In this document: piece by piece, positions 1 through 5,714 of the stretch
Layout of the letters: every line of letters starts with the position of its first letter
Position numbering within the stretch: the stretch's first letter is position 1
From: Nitrospinota bacterium
Lineage (GTDB): Bacteria > JADFOP01 > DATKYB01
DNA: 64,000 bases
Assembly (NCBI GenBank): GCA_035528715.1
Contig: DATKYB010000051.1
Coordinates: 1 to 64,000, forward strand
Direction: 5' to 3'
Program-made: the position numbers and the translations under genes
Notes under the pieces: model-generated
Database searches by the model: none
Told to the model about the DNA's origin: nothing
Seen by the model: the letters and a program-made list of their open reading frames with translations, nothing else

Positions 1-150
1 GGCCATCTCCACGAATCCAAATCCTTTTGATTGACCACTATACTTGTCTTTTATAATGGTGGCGGATTCAACCTGCCCGAATTGTTCTAAAGCCAGCCGT
101 AAGTCCTCTTCGGTGACCTCGTACGACAAATTTCCTACATAGATCTTCAT
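1..150 (-). CDS. RNA-binding protein with RRM domain (partial, runs off left edge)
   Basis: The first 50 codons of a single-stranded RNA-binding protein are present; the rest lies outside the window. The reading begins MKIYVGNLSYEVTEEDLR, and the RNP2 strand (IYVGNLSY, residues 3-10) and RNP1 strand (KGFGFVEM, about 42-49) of an RNA recognition motif are both visible. The ATG has a good AAGGAG ribosome binding site seven bases upstream. It lies directly downstream of promoter/attI-like module D, so it is either the next cassette of the array or the first chromosomal gene beyond it. Small bacterial RRM proteins are usually about 80-110 residues and bind RNA without a known specific target. Confidence 0.9.
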   Translation of the reverse strand, partial: MKIYVGNLSYEVTEEDLRLALEQFGQVESATIIKDKYSGQSKGFGFVEMA

Positions 151-189
151 TCTAATCTCCTTTTGTAATAAATTATAAATTTTCACATC

Positions 190-240
190 GCCTAACAATT
201 AATAGACGAATTTCTGATTTGTATCGGATTTTTTTCTATA
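190..240 (-). repeat. attI-like conserved element, copy D
   Basis: Read on the minus strand, this element ends in the integron-type core GTTAGGC (190-196), preceded by the TCTATTAATT stretch shared with copies at 2962, 4280 and 5342. There is no partner R'' arm within the preceding 220 bases, so it is a single-sided site resembling attI rather than a folded attC. The RRM gene starts 40 bases downstream. Copy D is the most diverged of the four. Confidence 0.55.
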
Positions 241-246
241 TTAAAT

Positions 247-276
247 ATTCTACTAAAAAAGCTAAAATTTTGTCAA
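247..276 (-). promoter_or_regulatory. Promoter of module D, reading toward the RRM gene
   Basis: On the minus strand there is a perfect -35 box TTGACA (271-276), an 18-base spacer and -10 TAGAAT (247-252). It lies about 50 bases upstream of the attI-like core and points into the RRM gene, the arrangement expected of an integron cassette promoter. Confidence 0.65.
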
Positions 277-309
277 TAGGGTTTTACAGATTTTGCCATT
301 TTCAAATTC

Positions 310-412
310 GCCTTGGGGTTCTTTGCAAGGAAAATTCGCTTTGTGAATCTCCGAAGGAAAATCCTTCGAAAAATTCCTCAGGAAAATCCCTGAAAAATCT
401 AAGGGGGATTTA
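310..412. repeat. Cluster of small GGAAAATCC hairpins
   Basis: Three similar units built on GGAAAAT(T/C)C with short flanking complementary arms follow one another at about 18-30 base intervals, for example GAAGGAAAATCCTTC at about 353-367 and TCAGGAAAATCCCTGA at about 379-394. The last runs into AAAATCTAAGGGGGATTT. The inverted complement of that last block occurs in module A (about 5500-5520). No reading frame covers the stretch. It lies between attC1 and the module D promoter. Confidence 0.5.
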
Positions 413-420
413 AATTTAAA

Positions 421-553
421 GCCTAACGGTCGAGTTCAGGGACAAGAGCCATAGTACGATATTAACAAGCAAAAAGATGTTTAACAATAAAATAATAGCA
501 AACGCTAAAAAGGCATCGCTGGCTCTTGTTCCCTCTGCAACGATTGGTTAGAC
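421..553 (-). other. attC recombination site 1 (133 bp)
   Basis: Minus strand: R'' is GTCTAAC (553-547) and R' is GTTAGGC (427-421), both matching the consensus RYYYAAC/GTTRRRY. Inside them, TGGCTCTTGT at about 510-519 is the exact complement of ACAAGAGCCA at about 442-451, giving the long imperfect stem typical of attC with unpaired bases. The stop codon of the STAS gene lies inside R''. Confidence 0.88.
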
Positions 554-916
554 AGCTTCCCGTACCCATTTCTTTGCAGCATCCATATCTGCATAGTCAA
601 ACTGCTTCACTTCAGCAGACACAAAATGATTAGCTATCATTGGCGCAATTGACATAAGTTTTGAATCAGTTACTGCCGCTACTCTTTTGATTTTTTTATG
701 ATGATCTTTAATGAATTTCATATGATGTGTGAATGCTCCGAAACTCTTCCATCCAGGAAAGTCTTTGGTATGTATTATGATTCCGTTAACATAGCCTTTT
801 TCATTAATGTATGCATCTATTTCTTTGGTAAGTCGTTCAAAATCAGTTTGTTCAAGTGCGCCTAATGGCTCAATAATAACTATCCCCTCTGCTCTCATAA
901 TTTCAAATGAAATCAT
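548..916 (-). CDS. STAS/SEC14-like (SpoIIAA-like) small protein, cassette gene
   Basis: This 122-residue protein resembles the SpoIIAA-like STAS/SEC14 family (PF11964). It has a short N-terminal strand pair (IVIIEPLGALEQTDFERLT), a central hydrophobic strand (GIIIHTK), an FPGWKS..AF motif at about residues 54-62, and a VAAVTDSK strand. Members are cytoplasmic single-domain proteins thought to bind small hydrophobic ligands or act in regulation; the ligand is unknown. It is a complete integron cassette: start 20 bases after the preceding attC2 core with an AAAAGGA ribosome site, and its stop TAA formed by the R'' core of attC1. Family assignment is from recognisable pattern only. Confidence 0.8.
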   Translation of the reverse strand: MISFEIMRAEGIVIIEPLGALEQTDFERLTKEIDAYINEKGYVNGIIIHTKDFPGWKSFGAFTHHMKFIKDHHKKIKRVAAVTDSKLMSIAPMIANHFVSAEVKQFDYADMDAAKKWVREAV

Positions 917-935
917 ATTTAATCCTTTTCTTGTG

Positions 936-1067
936 GTCTAACGTCTGGATCATCGATGCACACCATGAAGCACGCTCAAGGGCATTAAAGCTAATTTGCA
1001 GACTATAAATAATCACACTCAAAAAAGTCGCTGCTGGTGTGCATTCGAATGCATCCGGTTGTTAGAT
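936..1067 (-). other. attC recombination site 2 (132 bp)
   Basis: Minus strand: R'' ATCTAAC (1067-1061) and R' GTTAGAC (942-936). The arms GATGCACACCA (about 954-964) and TGGTGTGCATTC (about 1035-1046) are complementary, as are GGAT and ATCC nearer the ends. This gives a long attC stem with a roughly 70-base loop region. It separates the STAS cassette from the nuclease-like cassette, whose stop codon lies in R''. Confidence 0.88.
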
Positions 1068-1877
1068 TTTATTTATTTTTCTTGCCCTTTCTAAAAATTC
1101 ATCAACATGAGCGAACATGAATAAATACTCTCCATCAGGGTTTTTGAATTCTGCAATCATTGTAAATCGATATATCATTTGATTGAATTCCTTAAAATAA
1201 GAAAATGCGCCAGCAAATCGCTCAAGCTCAAGAATATTACCCCATAGAACTGGAGCCAATAGAAATGGAGGATATGTTCCAGTTAATCCATTAAGCTTTG
1301 AATTGAGTTTCTTTGTTAATCTGTGTTCCAGAAGTTTTTGAAATTTTTCTGTGCTTTCCATACGATCAAAATCAAAGTTGATATTGAAGACTTCAACAAG
1401 TGTTTTATTACCATCTTTTTCAACTTCAAAATCAAATCTTTTTCCATTTGGTAATTTTTTTTCAACTTGAATAAGCGTTAATCCGTCATCTTTTAGAAGC
1501 TTACTGATTACCGCTAACTCTGCAACAAAACTTTGAAATTGTGACTGATTATCGTTAAAATTTATAATCATTTTATGGCATAGATTAATTATCTGCTTTC
1601 TCGGATCACCTTTAACTTTTTGAAGGATTTCAGTTGCCGTATTATTAATAAATTTAAGAAATGCCAGAGAAGCTTGATCTCCCTCATTTGCGTTCCACCA
1701 AAAATCAAACATAGTCTTTTCTGAAATAAATTCGCCTTTTTCTTTAATGTCTGATTCTACTTTTTTGTAACGTTCATAATATTTACTGCTAATATCAGAA
1801 AGCAATTTATTTGATGAAGATAAAGCATCATATATTGAAGGCAAGTAATGTTGTAGCAGATCTATGGGCTCATTCAT
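1062..1877 (-). CDS. Cassette protein with PD-(D/E)XK nuclease-like region
   Basis: This is a 271-residue protein of unknown function. The open frame continues upstream through attC3, so the real start is the ATG at 1877 (MNEPIDLLQ), just after the R' core of that site; the ribosome site is weak. The middle third has FVAELAVISKLL followed by RFDFEVEKDGNKTLVEVFN, spaced like the E...D...ExK core of PD-(D/E)XK nuclease folds. The expected lysine is not seen (VEVFN), so catalysis is uncertain. No signal peptide or membrane segment is present. It is a complete cassette between attC3 and attC2, with the TAA stop formed by the attC2 core. Confidence 0.6.
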   Translation of the reverse strand: MNEPIDLLQHYLPSIYDALSSSNKLLSDISSKYYERYKKVESDIKEKGEFISEKTMFDFWWNANEGDQASLAFLKFINNTATEILQKVKGDPRKQIINLCHKMIINFNDNQSQFQSFVAELAVISKLLKDDGLTLIQVEKKLPNGKRFDFEVEKDGNKTLVEVFNINFDFDRMESTEKFQKLLEHRLTKKLNSKLNGLTGTYPPFLLAPVLWGNILELERFAGAFSYFKEFNQMIYRFTMIAEFKNPDGEYLFMFAHVDEFLERARKINKI

Positions 1878-1891
1878 TTTAATTTTTAAAA

Positions 1892-1963
1892 ATCTAACAT
1901 CGCGGTTCACTGGCCGGAAGGGCCGCAGGCCCTTACGGTCCATGTGAAACCGCCTGGTTAGAG
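1892..1963 (-). other. attC recombination site 3 (72 bp)
   Basis: Minus strand: R'' CTCTAAC (1963-1957) and R' GTTAGAT (1898-1892). The arms CGCGGTTCAC (1901-1910) and GTGAAACCGC (1944-1953) pair with a bulge, and the GGCCGGAAGGGCC / GGCCCTTACGGTCC core folds into a terminal hairpin. This is a compact, canonical attC lying between the FRG gene and the nuclease-like gene. Confidence 0.92.
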
Positions 1964-1974
1964 GGCACTCTTTT

Positions 1975-2907
1975 CTATGTATATATTTCATCTGTGATTT
2001 CTTTACACAGGCCATCAAGTCCAGGATATATTTTACCACTCGTTATTCCAATTTTTGCCAATTCTTTTCTCAGGTCATTTTTTCTCTTGCCATCTATAAC
2101 CAATTTGCAAAATATTCGTCGTCCGCAGCAGGGGCAAACAATGAGCTTTCCATCCTTATTAAACCCATCAGGTTTGTTCCCAAATAACGTAAAACATGAT
2201 CTCTGTGCTGTTATCCTCGGATTCAGATGTGGTGGTAATAATGCTATGGGTGAAGCGGGCAGTCCCCAAACAGAGTGATCGTTTGGTGTAGTGATGTTTT
2301 CTAACCATCTATCCGTTGATTTTTCTCCTGGATAGAGAACCGTACCGCTGGACCAATGGTCTTCACCTCCGAGTTCCTCTAACGCATATGTAAGCAAAGT
2401 TGTAGGAGCTAGACATGTAACTATTGGGTTTTTTGTATCTTCCATCTCTGTTCCTAGAGAGAAAAATAGTGCTATAGCTGCATCCTGAGACCAATCAAGA
2501 AGTCTAGTTGATCCACCATAATGTTGGATAAGGAAATACCATGACCATGTATCTGAAATGCTAATCTCAGGCACTAAGGATCGCGCTCGCCTTTGAAATT
2601 CAAAAAAGTATTTGCGCTCTTTTTTTTGCTGCTCTGATATTTTATCGTTATCGATGTTTCTATATAGCTTTGGCACAAGGCTACCAAAATCCTTCTGTTC
2701 GCCACGGAACCAAGTGGACTCAGTCGTACATAATCTGATGTATTTGAAATATTCTTCAAGGTTCTTAATAGGACTGAGATTCAAATATCCTTTAGGATGC
2801 CATTCTCTGCGCAATGCTATCTTGGATTCTAATGTCTTTGCCTTTTTATATAATTCCCTTACGTCTTCCCGGTCTTTCTCGGGTATATAATCTATCCAAT
2901 TATGCAT
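1975..2907 (-). CDS. FRG domain protein, cassette gene
   Basis: This 310-residue protein carries a clear FRG domain, named for the FRG motif seen here in STWFRGEQKDFGSLVPKLYR (about residues 63-82). The second signature, LIQHYGGSTRLLDWSQDAAIALFF, follows at about 125-148. A Cys cluster CPCCGRR...C near residue 255-265 suggests a bound metal. FRG proteins are widespread in accessory DNA, and several are found with defence genes, but their biochemical activity is not established. The gene follows attI-like copy C (start 55 bases after the core, AAGGGA ribosome site) and is followed by attC3, so it is a complete cassette. Confidence 0.9.
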   Translation of the reverse strand: MHNWIDYIPEKDREDVRELYKKAKTLESKIALRREWHPKGYLNLSPIKNLEEYFKYIRLCTTESTWFRGEQKDFGSLVPKLYRNIDNDKISEQQKKERKYFFEFQRRARSLVPEISISDTWSWYFLIQHYGGSTRLLDWSQDAAIALFFSLGTEMEDTKNPIVTCLAPTTLLTYALEELGGEDHWSSGTVLYPGEKSTDRWLENITTPNDHSVWGLPASPIALLPPHLNPRITAQRSCFTLFGNKPDGFNKDGKLIVCPCCGRRIFCKLVIDGKRKNDLRKELAKIGITSGKIYPGLDGLCKEITDEIYT

Positions 2908-2961
2908 AATAATGTTTCCCTTTGCCTTGATTTAATACGGTGTGTATCTTCTTTATTTGAC

Positions 2962-2996
2962 CTCTAACAATTAATAGACGAAGTTCTTGTTTATGC
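2962..2996 (-). repeat. attI-like conserved element, copy C (promoterless)
   Basis: The core GTTAGAG (minus strand, 2968-2962) is preceded by about 32 bases identical to copy A, as far as the GCATAAAC at 2989-2996. The identity then stops abruptly at the stop codon of the upstream gene (2999-3001). The upstream part of the module, including a promoter, is therefore missing in this copy. Confidence 0.6.
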
Positions 2997-2998
2997 AC

Positions 2999-3724
2999 TC
3001 ATAGTACTAACTTTATTAAGTCGGTTTTCTTTTTTTCTTTCCAAACATTCAAAACCTCCTCCTTGAAATCGTCATATGTTCCATCAATTATGATCTTTTC
3101 AACAGATTTAGAAGCGGTCATATCTTCATACGAAAATTGAAACGTAATTTCATAAGACTTTAGCGAATTTAATTCTTTAGAAAAGTGCATAAGATCGTTG
3201 TTCGTTATTACCACATCGATTTCACACCTCATTAAAATCCGGGAGTGTTTTTCAAGTTTATATGGGAAAATACATGATTTTAAAGAATCTAGTAAGTGTT
3301 TAAAGTGGATAGCGGCTGGTTTATTGCTCAGGAGGTCACTATTTGTTTTAAGCCCAATAATTTCAGGTCGATTTAAAATTATCATTTCATCACGATTGTT
3401 TATAAGATCGAAATCAATCGTAAAGTGTGTTTTTGAGTCAACGCGCCCATCTCCTAAAAAAGCATAGGGCCTAAATGATGATGTTTTTTTTATAATTTTG
3501 AATTCGTTACCAGGTGGCATTTTTATTAAAGCCTGTTTCCAGGCTTTATAACCAGCGTAAAATACACATAGTATTGCAAATAGGCCAGTAATTTTGCTTT
3601 TTGAAGAAAGATCAATAGGAGAGACACTAGCCACAAGAATAATAATTAAGGAAACTGCACTAAAATAATTGGTAGCTGACCTTAACAGTACCTTTATATA
3701 TTCATTGAATTGGCTTTGTTTCAT
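2999..3724 (-). CDS. Membrane-anchored protein of unknown function, cassette gene
   Basis: I do not recognise this 241-residue protein. Two hydrophobic segments at about residues 20-36 (FSAVSLIIILVASV) and 46-60 (ITGLFAILCVFYAGY) form an N-terminal hairpin in the membrane. The remaining 175 residues are soluble and rich in alternating strands with IDFDLINNRDEMIIL and YEITFQFSYED, perhaps a beta-sandwich. It starts 24 bases after the attC4 core. It has no attC of its own: its stop codon abuts attI-like copy C, which suggests that the original end of the cassette was lost in a recombination. Its position in the array implies an accessory role. Confidence 0.7.
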   Translation of the reverse strand: MKQSQFNEYIKVLLRSATNYFSAVSLIIILVASVSPIDLSSKSKITGLFAILCVFYAGYKAWKQALIKMPPGNEFKIIKKTSSFRPYAFLGDGRVDSKTHFTIDFDLINNRDEMIILNRPEIIGLKTNSDLLSNKPAAIHFKHLLDSLKSCIFPYKLEKHSRILMRCEIDVVITNNDLMHFSKELNSLKSYEITFQFSYEDMTASKSVEKIIIDGTYDDFKEEVLNVWKEKKKTDLIKLVL

Positions 3725-3747
3725 AGTAGTTCAATCAAGTTTAAGGC

Positions 3748-3812
3748 CCATAACGGGCTGCTCAGGGGCGGTGCGTTTTTTAGCGCCGTCCCTTGCAGCA
3801 GCAAGGTTATAA
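3748..3812 (-). other. attC recombination site 4 (65 bp)
   Basis: Minus strand: R'' TTATAAC (3812-3806) and R' GTTATGG (3754-3748). The arms GGGCTGCTCAGGGGCGG (3755-3771) and CCGTCCCTTGCAGCAGC (3786-3802) pair with the small bulges usual for attC, capped by a short GCG..CGC loop. R'' departs from consensus at its first base. Confidence 0.9.
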
Positions 3813-4271
3813 GTCCTTTTCAATTTTATTTATTTTATCTTGAAGGTTTTTTTCTACTTCTTTAACAAGCAATTCGATCTCGGAAATTCGTGAGTCAATT
3901 TTATCGAAGTCATAGGCTCGGCATGACATTGGGAACCATTTCTTTGCAGGTGTACTCCAGTTTGCAACTTTCGGTCTTCGGTATTGATAATCCGTGTGTG
4001 CGAATAATTGATTACGAAGGTCAACCAATTCATCATGGAGCGGGCGAAGTCGTGAGGGAACAACCTTTTTTGTCAATGTGTGTTTTGGAATATGTGTACC
4101 CTTATTTACTGAAAAAGGGCGAACATAAGAAACTACAATATCTCTAAGGAGGCAATATCGGATATCTTTACGCCGATAGCGTTTTAGAATCCGAAGAGCA
4201 TGCTTTGTTGAATCGAAGTCGATCGAGTAAAGCCTATAGAAATAATATTCTTCCATGTCTATATTTTTCAT
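3807..4271 (-). CDS. Unknown cassette protein with possible HEPN-type RNxxxxH motif
   Basis: This 154-residue protein is not recognised as a whole. It is basic and mainly helical by composition, with ELVDLRNQLFAHTDYQ at about residues 80-95. RNQLFAH fits the R-x(4-6)-H signature of HEPN domains, many of which are RNases in toxin or defence systems; a C-terminal coiled helix (ISEIELLVKEVEKNLQDKINKIEKDL) would also suit a HEPN bundle. This is a motif match only. The cassette starts just after attI-like copy B, so it is the first gene behind that module's promoter. Its TAA stop is part of the attC4 R'' core. Confidence 0.65.
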   Translation of the reverse strand: MKNIDMEEYYFYRLYSIDFDSTKHALRILKRYRRKDIRYCLLRDIVVSYVRPFSVNKGTHIPKHTLTKKVVPSRLRPLHDELVDLRNQLFAHTDYQYRRPKVANWSTPAKKWFPMSCRAYDFDKIDSRISEIELLVKEVEKNLQDKINKIEKDL

Positions 4272-4279
4272 AATTCAAC

Positions 4280-4330
4280 TTCCAACAATTAATAGACGGA
4301 TTTCTTATTTATTCGTTTTTCTCTGTTGTG
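4280..4330 (-). repeat. attI-like conserved element, copy B
   Basis: On the minus strand the core is GTTGGAA (4286-4280), preceded by TCTATTAATT and a stretch matching copy A through TTTTTCTCT(G/A)TTGTG (about 4315-4330), so homology extends over about 50 bases. The core's second half departs from GTTRRRY at the last base. The HEPN-like gene begins nine bases downstream. Confidence 0.6.
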
Positions 4331-4442
4331 GAGGCTTCAAAACAGATGGAAAAAATGCAGAATAACGATAAGTAACAACTTTCTAGACCAACATTAAAAT
4401 CCAGTCCAGAAGTAGAGCAGAATCAACAACAAATTTAAATTC

Positions 4443-4472
4443 AGAATATATTTAAAAAGAGAAAAAAGTCAA
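4443..4472 (-). promoter_or_regulatory. Promoter of module B
   Basis: On the minus strand, TTGACT (4467-4472) is followed either by TATATT after 16 bases or by TATTCT after 18 bases (4443-4448). It points toward attI-like copy B and the HEPN-like gene. Upstream, CAATTCAAAGTTCTTG (about 4483-4498) matches the equivalent stretch of module A. Confidence 0.6.
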
Positions 4473-4567
4473 GGATATTTTTCAATTCAAAGTTCTTGTT
4501 ATTTCCTCCTTCCCCTTCTGCTTTTTAGGTTTATGCTGAGGGGAGCGAGGATAAAGTGGAATGAGTT

Positions 4568-4574
4568 GTTAGAT
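4568..4574 (-). other. Half attC site (R'' core only) after the DUF6868 gene
   Basis: Ten bases after the DUF6868 stop codon the minus strand reads ATCTAACAACTCATTCC, a good R'' core with adjoining arm. No complementary L'-R' arm follows within normal attC length. The next core is the attI-like copy B about 290 bases on. The attC therefore seems to have been interrupted or replaced by module B. Confidence 0.5.
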
Positions 4575-4583
4575 GTTATTATT

Positions 4584-4826
4584 TTATGTTACAATTCGTA
4601 AGGCAAAATACGGAATAATATTAAAAACAAATATAGCTATTTTTAAAAAAGCCATGCCTGCATAATGAATTGCATCGAACGTTTCTACTGGAATCTTGAA
4701 CCACTTGCTATGCATGCGATAAATCCAATCATGAGCAAATGCAAACAATAAAAACCACCACAGCAATAATCCCATATTAATTACAGCGCACCATCCTAAT
4801 GCTCCACGCAATATATCAACTGTCAT
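4584..4826 (-). CDS. Small inner-membrane protein, DUF6868-like, cassette gene
   Basis: This 80-residue integral membrane protein resembles a family (DUF6868) that I associate with integron cassettes. It starts MTVDILRGALGWCAVINMG, has a hydrophobic segment LLLWWFLLFAFA, the motif HDWIYRMHSKWFKI, then DAIHYAGMAFLK and a second segment IAIFVFNIIPYFAL. Two membrane spans with a conserved polar loop are expected; the function is unknown. The ATG has an AAAGGAG ribosome site. It lies between attC5 and the half site at 4568. Confidence 0.8.
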   Translation of the reverse strand: MTVDILRGALGWCAVINMGLLLWWFLLFAFAHDWIYRMHSKWFKIPVETFDAIHYAGMAFLKIAIFVFNIIPYFALRIVT

Positions 4827-4866
4827 TTGTCTTCTCCTTTTCTGTAAATATTTTATTATTTATTTC

Positions 4867-4938
4867 ATATAACGCTAAAGCTCACTGGCGGGGGTGGAGC
4901 GCAGCAAAATCCCCGTCCAGTGCAGCACTTTGTTAGCC
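4867..4938 (-). other. attC recombination site 5 (72 bp)
   Basis: Minus strand: R'' GGCTAAC (4938-4932) and R' GTTATAT (4873-4867). The arms CACTGGCGGGG (about 4883-4893) and CCCCGTCCAGTG (4911-4922) are complementary apart from a bulge, around a short GGAGCGC loop. It is a canonical attC following the carbonic-anhydrase-like cassette, whose stop codon is inside R''. Confidence 0.9.
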
Positions 4939-5325
4939 ACCTAATTTATTTTCAATAACTTCATGGACCTCCCAATTTTTGTCAATCCATATTCCAATTA
5001 TTTCTATGTTTTCATATTGTTGACGAAGAAATTGTATTGCCTTTTGTATGTGTATAATTTGATCATTTTGTGGTGCTGGATTTCCGGCACAATCGTGATG
5101 GCCAACAATAGCAACTCCTACGGAATTATGATGCTCAATTGAAATTTTCAGTCTTTCAAGAATCGACTGAATAGAGGTAATGCTTTTCTCTTCTGATAGA
5201 ATCAGATTTGGGCCAGCTTCAGTAATGGAGTCAACATATTCAACATTGAATCGTTTTTGCAGATATCTAATTACAGGTAATTGAACTCGCCCATCCATGC
5301 AATTGATAACTGTATAGAATCGCAT
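4933..5325 (-). CDS. Small carbonic anhydrase-like protein, cassette gene
   Basis: This 130-residue protein has the zinc-site layout of beta-carbonic anhydrases: INCMDGRV at about residues 8-15 (Cys-x-Asp-x-Arg) and IVGHHDCAGN at about 74-83 (His-x-x-Cys). It is far shorter than classic beta enzymes (about 200 residues) and lacks their N-terminal arm, so it belongs to a minimal, mostly uncharacterised subgroup. Hydration of CO2 is possible but unproven. It is the first cassette behind module A, the promoter-bearing right end of the array, with an AAGGAAAC ribosome site. The stop TAA is formed by the attC5 core. Confidence 0.8.
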   Translation of the reverse strand: MRFYTVINCMDGRVQLPVIRYLQKRFNVEYVDSITEAGPNLILSEEKSITSIQSILERLKISIEHHNSVGVAIVGHHDCAGNPAPQNDQIIHIQKAIQFLRQQYENIEIIGIWIDKNWEVHEVIENKLGG

Positions 5326-5341
5326 ACCGTTTCCTTCTGGT

Positions 5342-5392
5342 GGCTAACAATTAATAGACGAAGTTCTTGTTTATGCTTTTTCTCTATTGTGA
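5342..5392 (-). repeat. attI-like conserved element, copy A (first in array)
   Basis: The minus-strand core is GTTAGCC (5348-5342), preceded by the conserved TCTATTAATT and ACAAGAACTTCG blocks. It matches copy C over about 32 bases and copy B over about 50. It stands at the upstream end of the array with no cassette before it, exactly where attI would be expected, but no integrase gene is adjacent. Confidence 0.6.
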
Positions 5393-5445
5393 TAAATCTA
5401 TATGTATTTTTGAAAATTATGCAATAAAATATCAAAATTCATGTA

Positions 5446-5474
5446 ATTATATAAAATCAAAGGGTTTTTTGCAA
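5446..5474 (-). promoter_or_regulatory. Promoter of module A, reading into the cassette array
   Basis: Minus strand: TTGCAA (5469-5474), a 17-base spacer, and a perfect -10 TATAAT (5446-5451). Predicted transcription starts about 90 bases before the attI-like core and enters the carbonic-anhydrase-like cassette. It corresponds to a cassette promoter (Pc). The rest of the gap up to 5669 has no gene that I can support. Confidence 0.65.
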
Positions 5475-5669
5475 TTGAAAGTTCTTTTTGTTCTTGTCCC
5501 CTTTTAGATTTTTCAGGGATGCGGCACCAAAGGTCAAATACCGTAAAGAAAAATTTTAGAGCATTTAAAATCGTTCTGGTGTTCCTGTTTTCAAAGAGGT
5601 TACTTCTTAAATTTCAATATTTTCAATAAGTTATCCATCCATTTTATGCCATCAGTATCCATTTTGCGC

Positions 5670-5697
5670 TTGCATATTGAGGTTTTAAATGTATAAT
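5670..5697 (+). promoter_or_regulatory. Promoter for the DciA-like gene
   Basis: TTGCAT (5670-5675), a 16-base spacer, then a perfect TATAAT (5692-5697). The predicted start point is only about ten bases before the ATG at 5715, so either the leader is very short or translation begins at the in-frame ATG at 5730, which has AAGAG close by. Confidence 0.6.
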
Positions 5698-5714
5698 TAA
5701 TAATATCATATTTT

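Noticed and set aside
1878-2039. N-terminal extension of the nuclease-like cassette gene up to 2039
   Set aside because: The extension reads through attC3, which is non-coding, and the frame's only good match begins at the ATG at 1877.
190-5392. CRISPR-like reading of the repeated 30-base element
   Set aside because: Only four copies at intervals of about 1-3 kb, with genes between them; there is no regular spacing and there are no cas genes.
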